Source: Channallabes apus (taxonomy: Eukaryota > Chordata > Actinopteri > Siluriformes > Clariidae). From it: DNA of 64,000 nucleotides. Under the pieces are notes generated by a model, which ran no database searches, had not been told where the DNA came from, and saw only the letters and a program-made list of their open reading frames with translations. Each line of letters begins with the position of its first letter. The first letter of the stretch is position 1. The stretch covers positions 10,373,203-10,437,202 of the forward strand of contig CM060131.1 of the NCBI GenBank assembly GCA_030522415.1, written 5' to 3'. The translations under genes were made by a program, and so were the position numbers. Shown piece after piece: positions 38,080 to 50,100 of the stretch.

Positions 38080-40785
38080 TGTAGACCAATCCAAATATCT
38101 AAAAACTACTACAAAGTGAATTTTGCATAATGTGTCCACTTTAAAGTAAAAATATATTTGAATGAATTTTTCTTTATATCTTTTAAGATTTTCTTTCAAA
38201 TCAAATCAAGTTGACTCACCAGCTGTTTAAAACAAATACAACTGATTAGAGCAGATGGATGTGAGAAAATCTCTTTTCAACTCTGAAAGTCGAGCACATC
38301 AAGCACACAGTTCACAAGTACCACACCTCTTTTTTTGGAAAAAAAGGATTATGTCTATACTGTATAACTTACACAAATTGGATGTGCTGTACATCAAACA
38401 TCTGGCATGACTCAATGTAAAACTTTGAAAGAAACTTGGGTTTCAATATTTCTGATTTCTGAATCAATTATGATTAATTAGCGATCCATCTGTCATCCTC
38501 TAAGTTATAAAGCATGTAACAAACGGACATCCTGCACAGATTGGGATATTATATAAACAAGACATACACCATTTTTCTCCATGTAGTTGATCAGTACATC
38601 TTGTACATCTTGTACTGATCGACCTACATAGAGAAAATGGTGTAAGTTTTGTTTATATGATATCACAATCTTGTTTGGTGTCTAATTTTCTTATTAGTTT
38701 TTCTACTAAAGCTATGATCTAAAATGTTGTATCTAACTGCTGGAATGTACAATATCTAATGTAAATAGGAACGCAATGTGTACAGTATGTAAAGTAAATC
38801 GTCTCTCAAAGACATTAATTTGCTCAATGTTCAAGTTCTGACAATGCAAATCATCAGCTTTGATGGTTAAGATCCTGCTGTTGGCACCAGTGTGCCATTC
38901 AGTTTTAGAAACTATATAAGTGAGTGTGTTTGTAGTGAACTTCATAATGGACATAAGAGTAACAAAAATAATCAAAAGATAAGGAATGGGAGAAAAAACG
39001 TTACATGGAAGAAAAAAAAATTATTGCTCAAATAGATTGAATTTCTTTGTAAAGTAAATAGCAAAATACAGTGAAACCTCGGATTACAAGTAATGCGGTT
39101 TGCGAGTGTTCCGTAAGACGAGCAAATTCAATTCAATTCAGTTTTATTTGTATAGCGCTTTTAACAATTGACATTGTCTCAAAACAGCTTTACACAATCA
39201 AAAGAATTATTTAAGTTTGTATGGAATGTGAATGTGTATGAATCAAAATGTTCAGATAGTCCCTGGTGAGCAAGCCCGAGGGCGACAGTGGCAAGGAAAA
39301 ACTCCCTGAGATGGTAATAGGAAGAAACCTTGAGAGGAACCAGACTCAACAGGGAACCCATCCTCATCTGGGTGAAACAGATAGCAGGAAATTATCTGCA
39401 TTTATACAGTGTTAAGTGTTAGGTTCAGCTATAATAGTTGATGTTAATTGATGTTAAAATGGAGTCCAGGAGTTATTGGAGACTCAGATAGACTTGTAGA
39501 AAGTTCCAGTCCTGAACTATCGAATTGTCAAGTCCTTAGAGATTTTTAATAAATTTTGACTTGAAAAATGAGCATTGTCTTGGTTTACGAGCACCGTATA
39601 AAGCAAAAGCAAGTCTCATTAGAGGGTAAAGATCAATTTTTTTTTCTCTCCCTCTCCATATCAGCCTGTCGTGTTTCGCGACAGAACAGAGTTTCTGTTT
39701 AAGGTAGAGAGTGTGCGTGTCTATGTGTGTGCGAAGCCGAAAGGAGGGGGGCTGTAGAGGCGAGTGTGTATGTGTGTGTGCACAAACGGAAACACTTATC
39801 TATCGGGATTTATTTTTAGTTTTTTTTAAAGGTAAAGTGCAGGTTAATTTGTTTTATTTTTACTTTATATTTTGTATTCATTATTTTAATGTATTTATTT
39901 TTTGGGCTGTAGAACGAATAATTTGAGTTTCCATTATTTCTTATGGAAAAATTTAATTTTGGAATACGAGCCCGCTTCCGGAACGAATTATGCTCGTAAT
40001 CTGAGGTTCCACTGTACTTAAAACAGCAATTTTTTTTTTTTTTTTTTTTTGCAAAACTCTTAGCAAGGCTCTGTGTGAGATCATGAAATCCTGTTTTATG
40101 ACTGGCAGGTCAAATTTGGTCTCGTCTATCATTGGTTAGAAACCCTGAGCATAAAGACGGGGCTCAAATTGCTGTGGTTTTAGTTCAATTAGGCACAATA
40201 TTTGTTAACTATTAAATCTCAGTGTCAGCCTAAACCACTTTAACCATTTAAGTAATTAATAATTTTAGAAATAATAATTTGGTGATTGAAACAATAAAAA
40301 AAAAGATTCCACCATCTGTTAAACATTTTCTTGAGGTTAAACAATCCTGTCTTCTGTTTAAACATTGTATATGATCAATAAAATGACAATTTGTTTTTTA
40401 TGTACAGTATGGCTCTCAAATGCTAGCATAATCTTCAATTTGTCAGTTACATTAGGGTATCTTAGTCTCATAGATCAAGGCTAGGTCGTTCAGGACAAAA
40501 ACCATTTTCTTTGAGTTTGAATTTTAAACCAATAGAATGTTAATAGCATGTTTTAACAAAAGACACAGCATACAGTATTTAGAACCTCGTAAGGTAGATT
40601 TAGACACCTAAAGATAATCCGTGTGAATAGGTTCAACTTGTTGCTTTTTATACAAAATATAATTATTTTGATACTGTAAAGCTGCTGTGTGACATGGTCT
40701 ATTGTAATGTGCTAAATAAATAATATTTTATTTAAAAAAAGCCAAGAAGATGCATGGAAAATGTCCTTTGCTTAGGATGTCTGAT

Positions 40786-40822
<37 letters not shown>

Positions 40823-41021
40823 CTGTATGAAGCAGCTGAGTAGGCTGCCTCTGGACAAGGCTGCAGTAAGCGTCCTCCACAGGACCGGAGGAGTGCGGGA
40901 GGAAACAGGACGAGTGTAGGCAATCCCTCCTGTGAAGTCCTCCATCCCCTCAGAAATGTTACCTCCCTTTAGGCTGCTGTAGGAGCCGATCAGCCTACAC
41001 ACACACACACACACGCACGCA

Positions 41022-41070
<49 letters not shown>

Positions 41071-44000
41071 TTCTCTTACTATCCTTGCACTCTTGTGCAA
41101 AAGTTTTGGCACCCCTGGGTAAATAACATTGTGGTGATTTTTTTTATTGAAAGGAAGTTAACACAGTCTCTCTTGGAAATGGAAGAAAATGCACAATATT
41201 TTCAGCAAATATTGATGCATAGTTACTCTTTATGTCATAAATTGAACAATGATAAAAAATAAAAATAAAAACATTATTGTGGCACTGTGCAAAAGTTTTG
41301 GCACCCTACATAACCAGCACTTGGTGACCTCACAGTTGGTGATATCACAGCTTGCAAAGGCTTTTAATAGCCAGCTAAAAGGTTTTCAATTCTTGTACCT
41401 GGGATACTTGGGAAGAGCCCATTCATCCTTGCAAAAGGCTTATAATTCTGTAATTTTCTTTTCATGAAATGCAGCACCGTTTTTCTCCAAACATGTCTTT
41501 GCTGATCGTGGTCAAATAGTTCTACTTTAACTTCATCAGTCCACAGCACTTGTTTCCAAAACGCATCAGGCTTCTGTAGATGTTCTGTTGCATACTTCTG
41601 ACATCGGATTTTAAGATGGGGACGCAGGTAAGGTTTTCTTCTGATGACTCTTCCAAAGGTCTTTTCTAATGGTGCACCACCACTCCTGAGACTGCAAAAT
41701 TTTCTTTGTCTTCCAGATCTCATCTCCACCTCCACAGTTCTCGTGATCTTCCATCTCTTAATTACATTTCTCACATTTCATCTTCTTGTAGTCTTCTCTC
41801 GCAATGTGGGCATCAATAACTTTCATTTTCAGAGTCTTACACAGCTGCTTAGAGGAACCCATGGTGTCCACAAGTGTGTGCACAAGATTTGAAGAGTAAA
41901 AGTATTTGTAAAGCTTTGTAAATTGGCATTTACTAATGACAGCTGTTGCCATACATCAGATCTAACGAGCTGATTAAGGTCTTCTTCTTTGTCTTTTGGC
42001 TGTTCCCTTTCAGGGGTCGCCACAGCTAATCATCTGCCTCCATCTAACCCTATCCTCTGCATTTTCTTCTCTCACACCAACTAACTTCATGTCCTCTCTC
42101 ACTGCATCCATTAATCTCCTCTTTGGTCTTCCTCTAGACCTCCTGCCTGGCAGTTCCAACCTCAGCATCCTTCTACTGATATGCTCACAATCTCTCCTCT
42201 GAACATGTCCAAACCACCTCAATCTGGCCTCTCTGACTTTATCTCCAAAACATCTCACATGGGTTGTCCATTCTTTATCCTATCCATCCTTGTCACTCCC
42301 AATCTTCAGCTCTGCTACCTCCAGCTCTGCCTCCTGTCTTTTCTTCAGTCCCACTGTCTCTAAGCCGTAGAGCATCGCTGGTCTCACCACTGTCCTGTAC
42401 ACCTTTCCTTTCATTCTCGCCGATACTCTTTTATCGCACAACACACCTGAAACTTTTCTCCACCCATTCCAACCTGCCTGTACCCACCTCTTCACCTCCT
42501 TTCCACACTCTCCGTTGCTCTGGACTGTTGACCCTAAGTACTTAAAGTCCTGCACCATCTTTACATCTGCTCCCTGTATCTTCACCGTTCCTCCTGGGTT
42601 CCTACACATGTATTCCGTCTTTCTGCGGCTAACCTTCATTCCTCTGCTTTCCAGAGCAAACCTCCACCTCTCCAAATTTTCCTCCACCTGTTCCCTGCTC
42701 TCACTACAAAGCACAATGTCATCTGCAAACATCATAGTCTATGGAGACTCCTGTCTTACCTCATCTGTCATCCTGTCCATCACTAGAGCAAACAAAAAGG
42801 GGCTTAGAGCCGATCCTTGATGCAGACCCACCTCCACCTTGAACTCTTCTGTCACACCTACAGCACATCTCACCACTGTCTTACAGCTCTCATACATGTC
42901 ATGCACCACTCCAACATACTTCTTCTACGTCGTACGCCTTCTCTAAATCTACAAAGACACAATGCAACTCTTTATTACCTTCTCTGTACTTCTCCATCAG
43001 CATCCTCAAAGAAAATACTGCATCTGATGTACTCTTTCTAGCCATGAAACCATATTGCTGCTCACAAATGCTCACCTCTGCCCTTAACCTAGCTTCCACT
43101 ACTCTTTCCCACAGCTTCACTGTATGGCTCATTAGCTTTATACCTCTGTAATTGCCACAGCTCTGCACATCTCCCTTGTTCTTAAAAATCGGCACCAATA
43201 CACTTCTCCTCCATTCCTCTGGAATCCTTTCACTCTCCAAGATCTTGTTAAACAAACGAGTCAGAAACTCTACTGCCACCTCTCCTAAGCACTTCCATAC
43301 CTCCACAGGTGTGTCATCAGGACCAACAGCCTTTATACTCTTCATCCAACTTTTGCACAGTGTCATAATAATGTTTATATTTTTAATTTTTGTTCAATTT
43401 ATGGCATAAGAAGTAACTATGCATTGATGTTTTCTAAAAATATTCTGCATTCTTTCCATTTCCAAGAGAGCCTATGTTTACATCTTTTCAATTAAAAAAA
43501 TCACCAAAATCTATTAATCTAGACGTACCTAAACTTTTGCATAAGACTGTATCTAATTATTAATTCAGCTAAGTAATATTATGCTATGCATATATAATGT
43601 TATGCATATACATAAACCTGACAATTTAGCTTTTAAACAAAACCTGCAGTTTTAATATACAAGCAGTTTTCTATGTCATGACTCAAATGGTCCCACAAGG
43701 TCAAACCTGTCATTGTTCCTTTCAACATTGTTTCCAGTAAGTTAAAAGTTAAAACACTTTAACAATGCAATCTCCACACATAACCCAGGTATTCAATCGG
43801 CCTTGGAGCCTTTTTTTTCTATCCACTCTTCATCTGGACTCTACTGACGCATGGGTACGGAGTAGGATCTCAATAGTCATTTGTTTACACGCAATTAGAT
43901 AGCAAAGGCGGCCTAAGAGTGACAGGAAACAGTGTCACTGCTGCTCTTCTGTCCCACATGCTCTCACACAGTCATACACACATATGCTGCAACTGACTTG

Positions 44001-44129
44001 GCGTAAGCCTTCTCCACCAGGGCGCTCCAGAACTCGTTCTTAGTGCGCGAGTAGCTGAAGAGCAGACGGCCTCCTCGCACAGGCAACCTGTCATCCACCA
44101 CCACCTCCACCCACTCACCATACTGCCAG

Positions 44130-44173
<44 letters not shown>

Positions 44174-47100
44174 CTTCAAATAATTGGGTTAATAGCAAGA
44201 CTATTAAACTAAAACTCTATTTCTAGTATGAGGCAATAATGTTAATGAAACCTGTGATGATACCCTGTTTTTAGCATTTGTGGTTAAGAAAGCAGTAGAC
44301 GCATACAAAATACAGATAATACAGAACCGTTGTAGGTCTATTGCAAATTAGATGATTCATTGTAACAATTTGCGATATTGGTTACTCTAATCATCCAGTT
44401 AAACTATAACATACTGCATTTATCTTTCTTTTCATATTAGCGCTGGATAAATCAGGGGCTTAACTGGTTTTCTTTCAAAGTTTCTTGAATCAGATGATCG
44501 GAAACACAGTGGATCTGGATCTTATCCCCGGATCATAAAGTGCAAGGTGGAAATACACCCTCCAATCCAATGCACAAATACACACATTAACTTACAGATG
44601 AGGGACATTTGTCACTTCAGTTGCCTTGCATGCTTTTTCAAGATGGGAGACACCACAAGCAAATACAAATTACCATTATACTGTATGTAATTTAGTAACT
44701 TATATGTTATTTTTTGTGATCTTGCGTCTTCAAGGTGGAGGGTTCGATTCCCACTTCAGGACTGTGTGCGAGGAGCTTGCATGTTTTCACCCTGCTTGGT
44801 GAGTTTCCTTCCACAGTCCAAGGACATACAGATTAGGCTAACCGGCATTGTGTGTGTGAATGAGTGTGTGCCCTGCGATGGCTTGGCACAATATTCAGGG
44901 TGTAGCCCGCCTTGTGCACCAAGTCTCCTGGCTTATAGGCTCCAGGCTCATGTACAGTACAAAAAAAGTGAATGAATGAATGAATGAATACATGAAATTA
45001 TTTTGAAACGTCAGTGTAACTAATTTTGTTACAAAATTGTTTCAAATATTTTTCCTAAATTCTAATATTTTTCCTTTATTTCTGAACAAAAGAACGAGAC
45101 GAACTAAAAGATTTGTTCATTTTGATGTTGATATGTTTATAAAGTCAAAGGGCTTTTTGAGGTACAGGTTTCAAAAGATCACAATAAGACTTACTACTAG
45201 GAAAACAAACTACTAGGACTAAGACCAAGTTCTGTAGCAGCCTTTAATGTAATTTTTTATTGCTGAAATGGAAAAATATCATATTTTTTATGCCGCCTTT
45301 TTGTGTTTTGCTTGCATTACTGTACATTTACTGTGGTTTTATGTTTTAGCTGTCAGCACTCCATCCACCAGCTTCCTGAGCAGGTCAAAGGAAATCATCA
45401 CTTAAACTTCGACAGAGCTCCTCAGCTTGTACTGACCTGTTGGCAGGTATGAATGTGACTGGCGGTGCACAAGTGTGCATCTGTATCTGCGCATTCATTC
45501 CCTTGAGCAATGGCTTCATGTCAGAACACTTATATCAATACCATAAACTACATTCTTGTACTTTCTTTTACCCTTCTTTTATCCCCTTCTCTCCTTCTCT
45601 TACACCAGAAAAGCACTTACTGTACATAATAAAAGGCACCCCCATCTCCCCTGCATGTCCGCACTGAACCTAATGCCCCAGCATGAGCTCAACTATGCTT
45701 TGAAGTTTAACTGTTAGTTTCAAAGATGACCTGCAGTTTTCGCAAGGTTACCTGTAAAAAACATCTGTAACCGCCAAGGACTGTATAACAAATTCGTTGA
45801 AGGGGAAATAGTCAGTGATGTTATTTTTGCTGCATTAAAGTTGATTATTTTCATTGAAGAGCGTGTTTCAAAGTGGTTGAATCAGCTATTGAATGAACTG
45901 TTTCTAAAAATACATATTAGAATGAGTGCATTAAAAATAAATTTTTTTTTCAATGGAGTCTTGAGGAATACAGTTCTCCAGGCTCATTTTTAGCAAGTTT
46001 TGCTTTCATTTTCAGTCCAGTCCATATACACTACCTGGCAAGATTCAGAGGAATGTTCTGTTTGTTAAGCCACACAGTTACCTATGAATCATTCAAACAT
46101 CAAATTCTAACATAAGCCACGACCCAATGAGAAACAAGTTCAGTGATTAGAATACTGGCGATGTTAAAGACAAAACATGTTATTGGTTGGAACAGACAAG
46201 AGGGGAAATGAGGTTGCTGCTAAGGTTCATGCATTAAAAAAATATTTTTAAATTGTATTTTTTTGCAATAAAACATTTCTTTAAAGTAATCTACTTCACT
46301 TTATTCATTCATTCATTCATTTTCTATACCGCTTAATCCTGTGTTCAGGGTCGCGGGGGACCTGGAGCCTATCCCAGGAGACTTCGGGCACTAGGCGGGG
46401 TACACCCTGGACAGCGTGCCAATCCATCGCAGGGCACACACACACACACACATACACACACCCAATCACACACTACGGGCAATTTAGGAACGCCAATTAG
46501 CCTAACCTGCATATCTTTGGACTGTGGGAGGAAACCGGAGTACCCGGAGGAAACCCACCAAGCACGGGGAGAACATGCAAACTCCATGCACACAGAGACG
46601 GGAATCGAACCCGGACCCTGGAGGTGCAAGGCGACAGTGCTAACCACTACACCACCATGCCGCCTACTTCACTTCATTTAATATGAAAAATTTGGGGTGG
46701 TTCAGGACTGTTGCACAGTACTGTATAACTGAAGCTTACCTTCAGGTGATTTAATAGCATGTTTTGCCATTATTTTTAAATCCAGATTATCATGAAGATG
46801 GCAGAAATATATAGACTACACAAAATACAAAAAGCTATTTTTCATCTCATGTACGATTCTGAAAACCTCCTGAATTATTTAATTACCAATTACTTCTTAC
46901 ACATTTTCATTCATTCATTCATCTTCTATACCGCTTTATCCTGTATTAGGGTCGCGGGGACCTGGAGCCTATCCCAGGAGACTCTGGGCACAAGGCAGGG
47001 TACACCCTGGACAGCGTGCCAATCCATCGCAGAGCACACACACACACACACACACACTATGGTCAATTTGGAAACGCAAATTAGCCTAATCTGCATATCT

Positions 47101-50100
47101 TTGGACTGTGGGAGGAAACCGGAGTACCCGGAGGAAACCCACCAAGCACGGGTAGAACATGCAAACTCCATGCACACAGAGACGGGAATCGAACCCGGAC
47201 CCTGGAGGTGCAAGGCGACAGTGCTAACCACTACACCACCGTGCCGCCCTCTTACTGTACACATTTTCTTGTTGTATATTCCAGAAATGTTGGGACACTA
47301 TGGAAATTGGCAATAAAAACAAAAAGGAGTCATCTGTAAAGTCTCTTCACCTTGGCCTATGTTGAAAATGCTACCAGAACTCAACTCAAACAATTATTTA
47401 ATGATTTACTGTACCAAGTGAAAGTAATTGTTTGTTGAAAATATACACTCATTTCAAATCTGTTGACAGCAACATCCTCCAAAAAAGTTGTGACAAGGCC
47501 AGTTTAATAGTAAGTTAAATAGGTGAACCAATTAAGTTACTGTATAGAAGGAGTTTTAAAGAAAGGGCTAATCCTAATGGGGCAATACACAATTATCCAA
47601 TACACAATAGCATTCTGCTTGGATTCTCTGTGTACTGGCCTGTCTGCGTCAACTGACAATGTGTGGTGCATTATGCACTAAGTGCAAAAAAAATGCATTT
47701 TTTACATTTAGGCATTTGGCAGACGCTCTTATCCAGAGCGACTTACATTTTTTCCCCCCATTACACATCTGAGCAGTTGAGGGTTAAGGGCCTTGCTCAA
47801 GGGTCCAACAGTGGCAACTTGGTGGTTGTGGGGTTTAACCCTGGGGTAGTCCAATGCCTTTACCACTGAGCTACCCCTGGCTCAAAAATTTTTTTTTCAA
47901 CAAGCAATTAAATTCACATGATAAGTTGTTGTAGAGTTTCCAATATACAGTAGTAGAAGGTGAAGAAGCTTTATAGATGACTTGTTTTTGTTTGTTTCAC
48001 TGCCAATTTCCATACTGACCCAACTTATGGAAAATTTTTTTTTTTTTTACAACTTAGGACTAAGTTACAACTTAATAACTTAGGACGAAATAAGTTTGCC
48101 TTAAGGTCAAGCAAACTACAGCGCATGACTGCAGTTAGATTTTTCCATGTTGACTGCATGTTTTCACTTACAGAAAACGGATTTGTCTTCACATAGGTTT
48201 CTATTACTGAACTACTGTATATCCATGTCTAATTATAGGGTCTAATTATTGGGCTGGCATAAAATCTATACAAGCAATTGTCAGAATTTGTCACAGAATC
48301 TATCCTGGTTGCTCAAATATAGTTGGGGTTAGTGCCAAATTGTGCAAGTAATATAATTTTCTACAAAGTATTCATGAATCATGTAGATATATACCAGTTC
48401 AGATTTTTGCTGCTCAGCTAAAACATCATATTATTTAGGAAATAAGAATGTACTTTTATTGTGTCAGAACCCTGATGTCTCTGTTTCCCTCACCTTCCCC
48501 TAAAGCACTTGTCAAAAAAAAAAAAAAAGAAACATGTCAAAAATTCTTAACCACCTGGATGGATTTTTACGCTTTGTGCCAAACACAGAACTGACAATTG
48601 CTCTTGAATGAATAATGATAGCATGTGTGTGAGGTGAGGGGGGTGGAGGGGGATCTGTGTCAGCATGAGATGATGGGTATGTTCAGGGGTGGGGGGGGGG
48701 GGGGCACATGTGGGAGTTGAACAATCCCCCCAACGCCCCTGAGGAAAAAGGGCTTGATAATGCTTATTAGCACCCCTGTCTAAATCTGTCTCAGACACAC
48801 ATGAAAAATTAACCTCGATCCTGACTTCAGCTCATAAACCAATTCCTTTGTGTAAACGCCTGACTTTTGACACCATCACAGTTTATGGTTCCATTCATTC
48901 GTTTTTTTTCCCCATGTGTATTCATATGCTAATAAACTACGTCTTGTGAAATGAAGACTCAGCCTCGTAACAGAATTTTCAGTCTGCGCTCATTTGTCTT
49001 ACCCTGAAGCGGAAGATTCCAGCATAGGACGCATCTATGGTTTGTCCTGATGGAACCACTTTCTCGTACAAAGTAGGGTGCATGGTGAGACAGGAGAGAG
49101 CAGCGAGAAACCAGCAGTTACCTGGAAAACACATGCAAGGAGATTAAAAAAACACATGCATAAAAATATCGGTTTAAAACACTTCAAAATACAGATAGCA
49201 AAGTTTCTCATGGGTGCACATTGGCACCAACCGAACCCCCCACAACATACAAGCAACACATTAACATTCCTGCGTAACAGTAAACAGCTGCTCATCTGCC
49301 TAGAAGGGTATGGAGATGGTCAACAATTTCACTGAATAACACCACACTTCCTCCAAATCCAGCAGCCTGACACCCCCCCCCCCCCTCCATATAGTATTTT
49401 CTTAATGACTATAGTCTCTCATATATAAGCAACGATGTGCCATATGGCGTCGGGAGGGTTTTAGAACTGTCTGGGCGTGACCTAACATCCTAATGAGCAT
49501 TTATGATTGACATCACATTGTCCAAGACTCTCAAGCAAAACTAAAGCATAATGACACCCGTCGACATGCATGAATCTACATAATTACACTAATATCACAT
49601 CCCTATCAGTGATTCTCTGTTACTATTATAAAAAAAACCAAACTTGCATTTTCTTCAACTATTTAGTTTGAAGAGAAATAGACAAAATCCAATCCTTTTT
49701 TTATTGTTCATTCTGTACTTTCTTTATAGTTTTGCTCTATTCATTTGTTCATGTTTCTGACACCTGCTATAGTTTTTCACAAGCATTTACTGAATCACTT
49801 TGGATTACGTGTAATCAAGGTGTTAGAGAAGTGGCCTCAAAATAACGACCCCAAATGAACACCAAATCTAGGCGGTGTTTCAGCCTGTCGATATGCTGCG
49901 AGGAGGGAAATCCACCCTAACCTCTACTTCTACTATGTATTTGTATCTAATACATGGAGGTAAGCTCTATCCAGGTTTAAATCCACTTTCAATCAAAAGG
50001 AGGAGTATTCAGGGGAAGTGTGTATAGATATTTACTCTTACTTTACCCCAGTAATCACAGACCTGCAGTATATTCCCCTGGAATATAAGTGCTCTAGTCG

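Larger units (their letters stand above)
41088..43549 (-). mobile_element. Tc1-like element with long IR/DR ends, split by a LINE
   Basis: The ends are inverted repeats of about 200 bp (41088-41306 and 43350-43549). Each holds the word GTGCAAAAGTTT-type near its outer and inner borders, the IR/DR layout known from Sleeping Beauty-type Tc1 elements. Between them lie a minus-strand transposase relic and an inserted LINE. Without the LINE the element is about 1.1 kb. Confidence 0.85.

Noticed and set aside
33478..38199. Long frames of poly(Cys-Val) or poly(His-Thr)
   Set aside because: Pure translation of (CA)n/(GT)n microsatellites; only the capn12 exon pieces within them are real.
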